Of a stretch of DNA of 64,000 nt, positions 36,476 to 50,809 are shown piece after piece. Positions within the stretch are counted from its first letter, which is position 1; every line of letters begins with the position of its first letter. Location of the stretch: assembly GCA_016893485.2 (NCBI GenBank), contig JAFEKX020000001.1, positions 3,410,001 through 3,474,000 of the forward strand, read 5' to 3'. The DNA is from Streptomyces sp. P3 (lineage in GTDB: Bacteria; Actinomycetota; Actinomycetes; Streptomycetales; Streptomycetaceae). The position numbers and the translations under genes were made by a program. Under the pieces are notes generated by a model. It was not told the origin of the DNA. It saw only the letters and a list, made by a program, of their open reading frames with translations, and ran no database searches.

Positions 36476-37234
36476 TCAGGACCAGCGTCCGGTACGGCCC
36501 AGGAGCAGGGCGGTCGCCGCGGTCCCGGCCGTCGATGTACGCAGCACGCTACGCCCGAGGCGGTAGGCCTTCGCGCCCGCCTCCTCGAAGAGCGCCAACT
36601 CCTCGGGGAGACGCCTCCTTCGGGGCCCACGACCAGCACGATCTCGCCCTCGGCAGGGAGTTCGGCGGTGGCCAGGGGCTCGCTGCCGTAGTCGCGGTCC
36701 TCGTGGAGGACGGCGGCGAAGTCGGCTTTGGCCAGAAGTGCCGCAACCTGCTTGCTCGTTGCCGCGTCCGCGACCTCCGGGAAGCGCAGCCTGCGGGACT
36801 GCTTGCCGGCCTCGCGTGCGGTGGCCCGCCACTTGGCGAGGGCCTTGAGACCGCGCTCGCCCTTCCACTGCGTGATGCAGCGGGAGGCCGCCCAGGGGAC
36901 GATCGCGTCGACGCCGGTCTCGGTCATCGTCTCCACGGCCAGTTCGCCGCGGTCGCCCTTGGGGGAGGGCCTGGACGACGGTGATGCGGGGTTGCGGCGC
37001 AGGCTCCTCGCTGACGGACTCCAGGTCCATGACGACGAGCCGGTCCTTGCCTTCGGCCGCCTTGACGACACCCTCCATCCATCGGCCGCGTCCGTCGGTG
37101 AGGACGACGTCCTCACCGGCCCGCATCCGCCGCACGGAAACCGCGTGCCGTCCCTCGGGACCGTCGAGGACGTACTCGCCGCCGCAGAAATCCGGCAGGA
37201 CCAGGGGGTCGAGGATGAACACCGGCGCCGTCAT
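36476..37234 (-). CDS. rsmE: 16S rRNA m3U1498 methyltransferase
   Basis: About 252 aa. N-terminal PUA-like domain (GRHAVSVRRMRAGEDVVLTDGRGR) and a C-terminal SPOUT knot (VETMTETGVDAIVPWAASRC, VVGPEGGVS-E, LGRSVLRTSTAGTAATALLL). Methylates U1498 of 16S rRNA using SAM. Extra C at ~36964 (ALPKGDRGELAV) and missing C at ~36611 (GGVSPEELALF). ATG overlaps the stop of the nitronate monooxygenase gene. Confidence 0.93.
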   Translation of the reverse strand: MTAPVFILDPLVLPDFCGGEYVLDGPEGRHAVSVRRMRAGEDVVLTDGRGRWMEGVVKAAEGKDRLVVMDLESVSEEPAPQPRITVVQALPQGRPRRTGRGDDDRDRRRRDRPLGGLPLHHAVEGRARSQGPRQVAGHRTRGRQAVPQAALPGGRGRGNEQAGCGTSGQSRLRRRPPRGPRLRQRAPGHRRTPCRGRDRAGRGPRRRRLPEELALFEEAGAKAYRLGRSVLRTSTAGTAATALLLGRTGRWS

Positions 37235-38307
37235 CGGAGGTCTCCCCCGGAGGACAACGCGGTCCGGGCGGAGGCCAGTTCGGCGACCAGGATCTCGACC
37301 AGCTGACCAGCCGGCAGCTCGCGGGCCATGCGGTGGCCCTGGCCCGCCCACAGCGCCATGCCCTGCGGGTCGCCGGAGGCGGCGGCCTTCTTGCGGAGCG
37401 GGGACGTCAGGTGGTGGATCTCGGGGTACGCGGCGGGGGCGTAGGGGCCGTGTTCGCGCATGAAGCGGTTGACCAGGCCGCGGGCCGGGCGGCCGGAGAA
37501 CGCGCGGGTCAACTCGGTGCGGGTGAACAGGGGGTTGGTGAGCGCCTGCTTGTGCAGGAGGTGCGCGCCGGACTCGGGGGTGGCGAGGAACGCCGTGCCG
37601 AGCTGGCCCGCGCTCGCGCCCGCCGCGAGGGCCGCGGCGATCTGGCTGCCGCGCATCAGACCGCCCGCGGCGACGACCGGGAGGCTCACGGTCTCGCGGA
37701 TCTGCGCGACGAGGGAGAGCAGGCCGAGGCTGGCGCCGTCGTTCTCCGGGAGGTCGCGGTGGGTGCCCTGGTGGCCGCCGGCCTCGACGCCCTGCGCGAT
37801 CACCGCGTCGGCACCGGCCCGCTCCACGGCGAGGGCCTCCTCGACGGTGGTGGCGGTGACGAGGGTGAAGGTGCCGGCCCGGCGCAGCGACTCCAGCGTC
37901 TCGGGGGCCGGGATGCCGAAGTGGAAGGAGGCCACCGGCACCGGGTTGTCGAGCAGGACGGACAGCTTGGCGTCGTAGCCGTCCTCCCGGCCGCTGTCCG
38001 GGTCGCCGAGCTCCGTGTCGTACCACGCGGCCTCACCGGCGAGCTGGTGGGCGTAGACGTCGACGGCGGCCTTGTCCGCGTATTCGGGCTGCGGCATGAA
38101 GAGGTTCACGCCGAAGGGGCGGGACGTCAGGCTCCGCAGCTGCTTGATCTCCTGGTACATGCCGTCGGCTGTTTTGTACCCGGCGGCGAGGAATCCCAGT
38201 CCACCGGCCTCGGCCACGGCGGCCGCGAGACGCGGGACGGAGACACCGCCCGCCATCGGGGCCTGCACGATCGGATGAGGGAAGAGATCGGTCAGTGCGG
38301 AGGACAT
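37231..38307 (-). CDS. Nitronate monooxygenase (2-nitropropane dioxygenase type)
   Basis: 358 aa, unbroken. FMN-dependent TIM barrel: PIVQAPMAGGVSVPRLAAAVAEAGGLGFLAAGY, FGVNLFMPQ, IAQGVEAGGHQGTHR and VVAAGGLMRGSQIAAALAAGA (phosphate-binding). Oxidises alkyl nitronates such as propionate-3-nitronate. Couples to rsmE through a 4-base overlap. Confidence 0.9.
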   Translation of the reverse strand: MSSALTDLFPHPIVQAPMAGGVSVPRLAAAVAEAGGLGFLAAGYKTADGMYQEIKQLRSLTSRPFGVNLFMPQPEYADKAAVDVYAHQLAGEAAWYDTELGDPDSGREDGYDAKLSVLLDNPVPVASFHFGIPAPETLESLRRAGTFTLVTATTVEEALAVERAGADAVIAQGVEAGGHQGTHRDLPENDGASLGLLSLVAQIRETVSLPVVAAGGLMRGSQIAAALAAGASAGQLGTAFLATPESGAHLLHKQALTNPLFTRTELTRAFSGRPARGLVNRFMREHGPYAPAAYPEIHHLTSPLRKKAAASGDPQGMALWAGQGHRMARELPAGQLVEILVAELASARTALSSGGDLR

Positions 38308-38450
38308 GACGGCATGTTGTCACGTCCTCCGAACAAGTCCGAATCCGGCCTTGGCACCGGCACATGCCAGTGCATTCAGTCCCGCAGGGCGCCTGAGAGC
38401 AAGGCCTCCCGGACGGAGGAGAGGGCCCGGGGCGGCTGCCCCGGACCCTC

Positions 38451-39586
38451 TCAGCGACCGTTGAAGGCGTCCTTGAGGCGCGAGAACAACCCCTGCTGAC
38501 CCGGCTGGAACGTGCCCATGGGCCGCTCCTCGCCGCGCAGCTTCGCCAGTTCGCGCAGCAGACGCTCCTGCTCCACGTCCAGCTTCGTGGGGGTGGTGAC
38601 CTCGACATGGACGATGAGGTCGCCCCTGCCGCCGCCGCGCAGGTGCGTGATGCCGCGGGTGTGCAGCGGGATCGACTGGCCGGACTGGGTGCCCGGGCGG
38701 ATGTCGACCTCCTCCATGCCGTCGAGCGTCTCCAGCGGCACCTTCGTGCCCAGGGCCGCCGCCGTCATCGGGAGCGTGACCGTGCAGTGCAGGTCGTCGC
38801 CGCGGCGCTGGAACATCGCGTGCGGCAGCTCGTGGATCTCGACGTACAGGTCGCCGGCGGGGCCGCCGCCGGGGCCGACCTCGCCCTCGCCCGCGAGCTG
38901 GATCCGTGTGCCGTTGTCCACGCCCGCCGGGATCTTGACCGTGAGCGTGCGCCGCGAGCGGACGCGGCCGTCACCGGCGCACTCCGGGCACGGCGTCGGC
39001 ACGACCGTGCCGAAGCCCTGGCACTGGGGGCAGGGGCGGGACGTCATGACCTGGCCCAGGAAGGACCGGGTCACCTGCGAGACCTCACCGCGACCGCGAC
39101 ACATGTCACAGGTCTGCGCGGAGGTGCCGGGGGCCGCGCCCTCGCCGTTGCAGGTGTTGCAGACGACGGCCGTGTCGACCTGGATGTCCTTCGTGGTGCC
39201 GAAGGCCGCCTCGTCGAGCTCGATCTCCAGCCGGATCATCGCGTCCTGGCCGCGGCGGGTGCGCGAGCGCGGTCCGCGCTGCGACGCCGTGCCGAAGAAC
39301 GCGTCCATGATGTCCGAGAAGTTCCCGAAGCCGCCCGCGCCGAAGCCGCCGGCCGCGCCGCCGCCCGCCTGCGAGAGGGGTCGCCGCCGAGGTCGTAGAC
39401 CTGCTTCTTCTGCGGGTCCGAGAGCACCTCGTAAGCGGCGTTGATCTCCTTGAACCGCTCCTGGGTCTTCGGGTCCGGATTCACGTCCGGGTGCAGCTCG
39501 CGCGCGAGCCGGCGGAAGGCCTTCTTGATCTCATCCTGCGACGCGTCGCGACGCACGCCGAGAACGGCGTAGTAGTCCGTGGCCAC
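38451..39586 (-). CDS. dnaJ: Chaperone DnaJ (DnaJ2 type, with HrcA)
   Basis: 378 aa. J domain with HPD at 32-34 (RELHPDVNP), a G-rich region, four zinc repeats [24 protein letters not shown] and CPECAGDG, and a C-terminal substrate domain. Works with DnaK in protein folding. GTG start directly after the hrcA stop. A missing C near 39378 falls in the junction before LSQAGGG. Co-transcribed with hrcA and hence under CIRCE control. Confidence 0.95.
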
Positions 39587-40604
39587 TTAGGACTCCGCCA
39601 GGATCTGTCCGACGTACCGTGCCACTGCGCGTACCGCTCCCATCGTTCCCGGGTAATCCATGCGGGTCGGTCCGACCACGCCTAGCTTGGCGACTGCCTC
39701 GCCGCCCGAACCGTAGCCGACCGAGACCACCGACGTGGAGTTGAGTCCCTCGTAGGCGTTCTCGTGACCGATCCGTACGGTCATGCCCGAATCCCCGCCT
39801 CACCAAGCAACTTGAGGAGGACGACCTGCTCCTCCAGGGCCTCCAGGATGGGGCGGATAGTGAGGGGAAAGTCATGTCCGAAGCGGGTGAGATTGGCGGT
39901 GCCGCCGATCATCAGCCGCTCCTCGGTCTCCTCGACGAGGGTCTCCAGGAGGGTGGAGAGCACCGTCGCCACCGTGCCGCGGTCCTCCGCCTCGAAGGCC
40001 TCCGGCAGATCCTGCACGAGCAGCGGCACGTCCGCGAAGCGGCGCCCCGCGATCCGGCTGTTGAGCCGCGCCCGCAGATCCGCGAGAGCGAGGCCTCGCC
40101 GAACGGCGCCGGGCAGTCGACCATGCGCTGCTCGACCCGGCCGGTGTCGGTGATCAGCACGAGCATCACGCGCGCGGGGGCCAGCGACAGCAGCTCCACG
40201 TGCCGGACGGTCGAGCGGGTCAGGGACGGGTACTGCACGACGGCGACCTGCCGGGTGAGCTGCGCGAGCAGCCTGACCGTACGGCCCACGACGTCGTCGA
40301 GGTCGACCGCGCCGTCGAGGAAGTTCTGGATCGCCTTGCGCTCGGGGCCTGTCATCGGCTTGACGCCGGCGAGCTTGTCGACGAAGAGCCGGTAGCCCTT
40401 GTCGGTGGGGATGCGCCCGGCGCTGGTGTGCGGCTGGGCGATGAAACCCTCGTCCTCCAGGGCGGCCATGTCGTTGCGCACCGTCGCCGGGGAGACGCCG
40501 AGGCTGTGCCGCTCGGTGAGCGCCTTGGAGCCGACCGGCTCCTCGGTGCCCACGTAGTCCTGGACGATGGCGCGCAGCACCTGAAGTCTGCGTTCGCTGA
40601 GCAT
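39587..40604 (-). CDS. hrcA: Heat-inducible transcription repressor HrcA
   Basis: About 339 aa. Winged HTH at the N-terminus ([36 protein letters not shown]), GAF-like dimer domain, C-terminal signature [20 protein letters not shown]. Represses heat-shock genes by binding CIRCE. Two lost bases: near 40088 (before [10 protein letters not shown]) and near 39792 (before [10 protein letters not shown]). ATG at 40604; a CIRCE element lies 61 bases upstream. Confidence 0.95.
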
Positions 40605-40664
40605 CCGCGCACACCTCCCGGTTCTGGTCGCCTTTGTCGCCGCTTGTCGCGAGCCCGCCCTTTC

Positions 40665-40691
40665 CTGGCACTCTGTGCGCGTGAGTGCCAG
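40665..40691 (-). promoter_or_regulatory. CIRCE operator (HrcA-binding site)
   Basis: CTGGCACTC - 9 bases - GAGTGCCAG, a perfect inverted repeat with the CIRCE spacing of 9. It lies upstream of hrcA-dnaJ, so the operon is autoregulated. Confidence 0.92.
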
Positions 40692-40775
40692 CCTTCCCCG
40701 GCCAGTGTACGGCCGTGGGGCACACCTCGGGCAAGGCCGGTCCTGCGATGTCACGCCGTGAGGTGCCCTCACCGT

Positions 40776-40781
40776 TAGCGT
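40776..40781 (+). promoter_or_regulatory. -10 box for leaderless MBL-fold gene
   Basis: TAGCGT 6 bases upstream of the GTG start at 40788, so transcription should begin at the start codon. Confidence 0.4.
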
Positions 40782-40787
40782 CGCCGT

Positions 40788-41512
40788 GTGACGGTGACTT
40801 GGGAAGAGCTGGGATGGGAGCGGATCGCGGCCGGGGTGGGCCGGTGCCGGCTGCCTGGCTGGGACTGCACGGTCGGGCTGGTGATCGGCGGCGACGCGGC
40901 GCTGATGGTCGACGCGGGGTCGGGCCTCGCGGAGGGCGCGCGGTTGCGTACGGAGGCTTGGGCGCTCGCCGGTCGCGCTGTGACCCATCTCGCGCTCACC
41001 CACCCGCATTTCGACCACGTCTTCGGGGCGGCGGCGTTCGCGGACGCGGAGGTGTTCGGCGCGGCGGGCGTGGAGCGGGTGCTGACGGAGGAGCGGGCCG
41101 AGCTGCGTGCGGACGCAGTCAGAAACGGCCTCCACGCGCGCGCGTGGCCGACGAGGCGGTAGCCGCCCTGACGTACCCGCGTCACCTGGTGCCGGACGAG
41201 TTGACGCTGCCCCTGGGCGACGATCAACAGGCCCTACTGGTGAACGTGGGCCCGGGTCACACCGCCCACGACCTCGCGGTCCTCGTCCCCGGCTCCCCGG
41301 CGGTCGTGTTCTGCGGCGACCTGGTCGAGGAGCCCGGCGAACCGCAGGCGGGCCCCGACGCCGTACCGGCCCACTGGCCTGCGGCACTCGACCGGCTCCT
41401 CTCCCTCGGCGGGGAGGACGCGTTGTACGTGCCCGGTCACGGAGCGGTGGTGGACGCGGGGTTCGTACGGGCCCAACGGGACGCGTTGGCAACGCGTTTC
41501 GGCGTGTCGTGA
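40788..41512 (+). CDS. Metallo-beta-lactamase-fold hydrolase
   Basis: About 241 aa. Metal site HPHFDH (an HxHxDH-type motif), [12 protein letters not shown], and a C-terminal [10 protein letters not shown]. Likely hydrolyses a thioester, lactone or phosphodiester; substrate unknown. One base is missing in the CGCGCGCG run near 41140. GTG at 40788. Followed 34 bases later by the DUF3097 gene on the same strand. Confidence 0.85.
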
Positions 41513-41533
41513 CGGCCGTCGGCCCGGTTCTCC

Positions 41534-41539
41534 TATCGT
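41534..41539 (+). promoter_or_regulatory. -10 box for leaderless DUF3097 gene
   Basis: TATCGT, 7 bases before the ATG at 41547; a GTGACG-like -35 lies 19 bases further up. Predicts an independent leaderless transcript. Confidence 0.4.
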
Positions 41540-41546
41540 CATCCGA

Positions 41547-42343
41547 ATGCGCCAGTACTCCGCCGACCTGACCCCGCCGTGGAAGAAGCCCAAGCCGGCC
41601 CCGAGGTCCCCGCGGACCCGGGCCTGGTGGTCGAGGAGCCGGGCACGGGTTTCTGCGGCGCGGTGATCCGCTGCGAGGCCGGCACGGTCACCCTGGAGGA
41701 CCGCTTCGGCAAGCACCGGGTGTTCCCGATGGAACCGCGCGGCTTCCTCCTGGAGGGCCGCGTCGTCACCCTGGTCAGGCCCGTGTCGAGTCCTCTACGG
41801 CCCACCCGTACGGCTTCCGGTTCGGTCGCCGTCCCCGGCGCACGCGCGCGTGTGGCCCGCGCCGGGCGGATCTACGTGGAGGGCCGCCACGACGCGGAAC
41901 TCGTCGAGCGGGTGTGGGGCGACGACCTGCGCATCGAGGGCGTGGTGGTCGAGTACCTGGAGGGCGTCGACGACCTCCCGTCGATCGTGGACGAGTTCGC
42001 CCCCGGCCCGGACGCGCGACTGGGCATCCTGGTGGACCACCTGGTACCGGGCACCAAGGAGTGGCGCATCGCCCAGTCCGTGACGAGCGAACACGCGCTG
42101 GTCGTCGGCCACCCGTACATCGACATCTGGGAGGCCGTGAAACCGTCCTCCGTGGGCATCGCCGCCTGGCCGCGCGTCCCCCACGGCCAGGACTGGAAGA
42201 CGGGCGTCTGCCGGGCCCTGGGTTGGCCGGAAAACACCGGTGCGGTGTGGCAGGCGATTCTGGCCAAGGTGGGCTCGTACAAGGACCTGGAGCCGGAACT
42301 GCTCGGCCGGGTCGAGGAGTTGATCGACTTCGTCACGGCCTGA
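41547..42343 (+). CDS. DUF3097-family protein
   Basis: About 265 aa, [30 protein letters not shown] start. An N-terminal beta barrel ([28 protein letters not shown]) is followed by [37 protein letters not shown], which resembles a TOPRIM fold (EGxxDA motif, later GILVDHL). TOPRIM domains bind metal for phosphodiester chemistry. The family is nearly restricted to actinobacteria and has no assigned function that I know of. A missing C near 41602 breaks it after KPKPAP. It lies 3' of the MBL-fold gene. Confidence 0.85.
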
Positions 42344-42629
42344 GACGCGGCAGGTGACGAACGCCGAACTCACGCGTCCGCTCCGACTGGTGGTCCGCCG
42401 CCGAGCCGGTCCCGGTCGGCTCCGTCAGCACCACGCGCTGGGCCTCGAACGGGCCGATGTCTTCGAGGCGACCTCGACGAGCGTCGTCACGGCGGGAGCG
42501 GGTACGAGCCGTCCGGGGCCGTCGTCCGCGCCGAATCTCCGTGACCACGAGACCCGGCTGGGGCTCGCTGTTCTCGCCGGGAAAGGCCACATCCCGCCTC
42601 TGCGGGTGCTCCCACCGACCGGAGGGTGA
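42344..42629. other. Gene-poor stretch between DUF3097 and hemW
   Basis: Weak open frames exist on both strands (for example 42354-42629 plus, 42333-42590 minus), neither with a recognisable family or a clear codon bias. It may hold a small gene broken by indels, or only 3' spacer between convergent genes. No stable hairpin stands out. Confidence 0.3.
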
Positions 42630-43860
42630 TCAGTCCACCAGGTCCCGCACCACCGCGTCCGCCAGGAGCCTCCCCGCAGGGTGAGTACGGCGCGGCCCTC
42701 GTCGTAGGGCTGTCGCTGCAGGAGGCCGTCCGTGAGGGCGCGGCGGGAGGACTTGAGGCCTTCCTCGTGGAGGAGGGTCAGGGGGCGCCCTCGCGGAGGC
42801 GTAGTTCCAGGAGGACGCGTTCCACTCGGCGGTCCTCCTCGGTGAGGATCTCGCGGCCCGCGCCCGGGGAGCGGCCGGAGGCGAGGGCTGCCGCGTAGGA
42901 GCCGGGGTGCTTGACGTTCCACCAGCGGACGCCGCCCACGTGCGAGTGGGCTCCGGGGCCCGCGCCCCACCAGTCGGCGCCGCGCCAGTACAGCTCGTTG
43001 TGGAGACAACGGCCGGAATTCGATGTCGCCCAGTTCGAGACCTCGTACCAGTCGAAGCCCGCCGCCGACATCACCTCGTCGGCGATCAGATAGCGGTCGG
43101 CGTGCACGTCGTCGTCCGTCATCGGGACCTCGCCCCGGCGGATGCGGCGGGCCAGCTGGGTGCCCTCCTCGACGATCAGGGCGTACGCGCTGATGTGGTC
43201 GGGGCCCGCGCCGAGGGCGGAGTCGAGCGAGGCGCGCCAGTCGTCGTCGGTCTCGCCCGGGGTGCCGTAGATCAGGTCGAGGTTGACGTGGTCGAAGCCG
43301 GCCGCGCGGGCCTCCGCGACGCAGGCCTCGGGGCGGCCGGGGGTGTGGGTGCGGTCCAGCACCTTCAGTACGTGCTGTTTCGCGCTCTGCATGCCGAAGG
43401 AGACGCGGTTGAAGCCGCCGTCGCGGAGGGCCGCGAGGTAGGCCGGGTCCACGGACTCCGGGTTCGCCTCCGTGGTGATCTCGGCGTCCGGTGCCAGCCC
43501 GAACTCGTCCCTGATCGCGGCCAGCATCCGGACGAGATCGCCCGCCGCCAGCAGCGTGGGCGTGCCGCCGCCGACGAAGACCGTGCGGACCTGGCGCGGG
43601 TCGTCGCCGAGGACCTTGCGGGCGAGGCGGACCTCGTCGATAAGGGTGTCGGCGTAGTTGTCGCGGGAGGCCAGCACTCCGCCCGTGCCGCGCAGCTCGG
43701 TCGCCGTGTAGGTGTTGAAGTCGCAGTAGCCGCAGCGGGTCGCGCAGTACGGGACGTGCAGGTAGAACCCGAGGGGGCGGTCCACGGCCCCGGCGAGCGC
43801 CTGGGCGGGCAGGGAGCCGTCTTCGGGGACGGGGTCGCCGTCGGGGAGTGCGGAAGGCAT
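42630..43860 (-). CDS. hemW: HemW, radical-SAM heme chaperone/coproporphyrinogen oxidase-like
   Basis: About 410 aa. 4Fe-4S cysteines 39, 43 and 46 in HVPYCATRCGYCDFNTYT, then GGGTPTLL, ITTEANPESV, and the heme-binding HNELYW typical of HemW. Transfers heme to client proteins; not the oxygen-independent HemN enzyme. ATG at 43860 (another in frame at 43869). Missing G's at ~42786 (REGRPLTLLHEEG) and ~42672 restore the C-terminus RLLADAVVRDLVD. Confidence 0.93.
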
Positions 43861-43908
43861 GTCCTCCATTGTCCAGCACTCGTGCGACTGTCCGCTCCGA
43901 CCGGCCGC

Positions 43909-45850
43909 TCAGCCTGATCCGCCTGTTTTTCCGCCTGGAGCACCAGCAGCGCCATGTCGTCCTCCGGGGACGGCCGCCGAACTCGTGCACCAGGCGTTTG
44001 ATCCGCTCCGCGATCAGCTCGGCGCTCAGGCCCGCGCACCCCGCCAGCGCGGTCGCGAGGCCGTCGCCGTCGTCGAACTGGACCGACCCGGAGCGCCGCT
44101 CGGTCACCCCGTCGGTGACGCACAACAGGCTGTCGCCGGGCCGGAGTTCGAAGGTCTCGCTGGTGTAGGTGGCGTCCTCGACGACCCCGAGGAGGGTCTG
44201 CGGGCGGGCCACCGTGCCGACCTTGCCGTCCGGGCCGAGGAGCAGGGGCAGCGGGTGTCCCGCGGAGGCGAGGGTGCAGCGGACGCCGCCGTCGAAGGGG
44301 ACCAGCTCGCCGTAGAGGAGGGAGAGGAAGCGGGGGCCGTCGCCGACCGGACCCGGCATGCCGCCCGCTGCCACCATCGCGTGGGCGGCGGCGTCGGCGG
44401 CCTCGGTGGCGTCGTCGAGGAGGAGCTGGTTGAGGCGGTCGAGGACGTCGGCGACGCGGTAGCCCTCGCGGGCGAGGAGCCGTAGCCAGGGGCGGGCGAG
44501 GCCGATCACTACGGCGGCCTCGGGGCCCTTGCCCTGGACGTCGCCGAGGGCGAAGCACCAGCGGCCGTCACCGGCCGGGAAGAGGTCGTAGAAGTCGCCG
44601 CTGGGGCCGCCCTTGTCGCACGGTTCGTAGACGAGGGCGCTGTGCACGCCGGGGATCTCGGCGACCGCGCCGGGGAGCAGGCCGCGCTGGAGGACGCGGC
44701 TGATGGTGGCCTGGCGGGCGTACTGGCGGGCCGCGCCGATCGCGAGGGCGACGCGGCGGCTGAGGTCCTCGACCAGGCCGGTGACCTCGTCGGGGAAGCG
44801 CGGCAGCCCGGACCGCCCGATGACCAGCGTGCCGAGCGGCCTACCGCCCGCGATCAGCCGGTACGCGAGGGCCGCGCCGTGGGTGCCGTGCGGGCCGAGC
44901 GCCTCGGCGGGCCAGGGGTAGGGCACGGGCCGCAGGGAGTCCGGCGGGCGGGGCGGGTCCTTCTCCAGGGCGCCGCGCAGCTCCTCGATGCGGTTCTCGC
45001 TGCCGTGCCAGACGCGGGCGAGGCGGGGTCCTGCGCCCGCTCCGGCGTCCTCGTTCCAGCCGCCGCGCCCCAGCGCCTCGTCCTCCAGCCATACCGCACC
45101 AGTCGGCCAGTCTCGGCACGATCAGCTGTCCGGCGAGCGCGGCGACGAGGTCCTCGTCGAGCTGTCCCGCAAGCAGGTCGGAGGCCTCGGCGAGGAAGGA
45201 GAGGGCGCCGCGGCCGAGCCAGTCCCGGTCGTGCTCGGCGCGGTGGGGATCGCCGCGGGTGGGCCTGTCCGAGGGGGCGGGCGGTTCGGGGCGAGGATCT
45301 CGGCGACGCGCAGGCCGCGTTCACCGGCGCAGGCCTCCCGCTCCGCGGCGGCCGGGGTGCCTTCGGCGGGCAGGCGGGCCCAGACGGTCTTGGTGCCGGT
45401 GCGGTAGGTGACGCCCCAGGCCTCGGCGAGGGTGGAGACGAGGCGCAGGCCGCGCCCGAACTCCGGTGTCTCGTAGGCCGGTTCGGCGGTGTTGTCGCGC
45501 GGGGCGCGGGAGGGGTGGTGGTCGGCGACCTCGACGACGATCGCGTCCGTGTCCTCCAGGCGGCACACCAGCTCGACGTCGGTGCCGGCGTGGACGACGG
45601 CGTTGGTGACGAGTTCGCTGACGACGACCATCGCGTCGTCGGCGAGCCGGTCGGTGAGCTTCTCGGTGCCGGGCAGGGCGAGCTCGGCCCATTCACGGAG
45701 CGCGGCGCGCACCAGACCGCGGGCCGAACCGGGCGCGAGGGGGCTGCCGGACAGCGTGGCGCGCACGGTCGTACGCCGGTCCGCGCCGTGCTGCGCGGGC
45801 GCATCGGGAACACGCGAAGTGGTCTCCCGTTGCGTCGGAATGGCCCCCAT
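43909..45850 (-). CDS. OsaC/RsbU-like protein: anti-sigma kinase domain plus PP2C phosphatase
   Basis: About 647 aa. N-terminal RsbW-type ATPase (residues ~40-160; N-box [21 protein letters not shown]), a central GAF-like sensor region (~230-400), and a C-terminal SpoIIE/PP2C phosphatase ([54 protein letters not shown]). This combination antagonises or releases stress sigma factors. Domain order matches OsaC of the osmoadaptation locus, and it is divergent from an OsaA-like kinase. Four indels (near 45270, 45095, 43970, 43932); corrected, the length is a whole number of codons and ends at 43909. Confidence 0.85.
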
Positions 45851-45952
45851 GGACAGCTCCCCGAGCAGTTCGGACGAATACGCCTCGGTCGATGCGGACA
45901 GAGTGACAGACTGACCGCGCGCATAAGCGCCGAGTTACCGAAGTGGGCCGCC

Positions 45953-50113
<4,161 letters not shown>

Positions 50114-50125
50114 GGCACAGCCATC

Positions 50126-50699
50126 ATGAGCGCTGAGGCAACGACCGACGAGCGCGCGAGCATCCTCCTGGTCGATGACATGGAGGACAACCTGGTCGCA
50201 CTGGAGGCCGTCCTGGGGTCCCTCAACGAGCCGCTGGTGCGGGCGCGTTCGGGTGAGGAGGCGATGAAGGCGCTGCTGCGGCAGCGGTTCGCCGTGGTCC
50301 TGCTGGACATCCGGATGCCGGGGATGGACGGGTTCGAGACCGCGGCCAACATCAAGCGGCTCGATCAGACCAAGGACGTGCCGATCATCTTTCTGACCGG
50401 GACGGACTCCGATGCGGGGTATGCGTTTCGGGGTATGCCACGGGTGCGGCCGACTACTTGACCAAGCCGTTCGATCCCTGGGTGTTGCGGGCCAAGGTCA
50501 GCGTGTTTCTCGAACTGCACCGGAAGAACCAGTTGTTGGAGCGGATGCTGGCTCGGGAGCAGGGGCAGTTCGATGAACTGGCGTTGCGGCTCAAGGAGAT
50601 CGAGGCGCGGATGACTGCGAGTTCTGTCGCTGAGGTGGGGAACTTCGGGTGCAGGTGCGGGAGATGGGGCAGCTGGTGCGGGAGATGCGGCGGCGGTAG
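50126..50699 (+). CDS. Response regulator with coiled-coil tail (OsaB-like)
   Basis: About 191 aa. Receiver domain with acidic pair Asp17-Asp18, phospho-acceptor Asp61 (VLLDIRMPGMDG), TGTD threonine and KPF lysine. The output part is a charged helix (LHRKNQLLERMLAREQGQFDELALRLKEIEAR...VREMRRR), not a DNA-binding domain, like OsaB. It is coupled to the hybrid kinase. Missing G's near 50434 (FRGYATGAADYLTKPF) and 50640 (before ELRVQVREMGQ) give a stop at TAG 50697-50699. Confidence 0.85.
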
Positions 50700-50732
50700 G
50701 CCCCGCTGGGTGGTGCGTTGTTGTGTGCGCGC

Positions 50733-50782
50733 TCGGTGGGGGCCGGGCGCGCAGTTCCCCGCGCCCCTGATGGCCCGCGGCC
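50733..50782. repeat. Dispersed Streptomyces spacer element (copy 2, inverted)
   Basis: GCGCGCAGTTCCCCGCGCCCCT is the reverse complement of AGGGGCGCGGGGAACTGcGCGC at 29699-29742, between convergent genes. Confidence 0.65.
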
Positions 50783-50809
50783 TCTTCGGGGCGCGGGCCA
50801 TCAACATGG

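Noticed and set aside
42344..42629. Small gene between DUF3097 and hemW
   Set aside because: Open frames exist on both strands but none has a family, a ribosome site and codon bias together; not called.
44642..45952. Upstream extension of the hybrid kinase to 1823 aa
   Set aside because: The extra frame is antisense to the PP2C protein and has no signature; the kinase starts at 45953.
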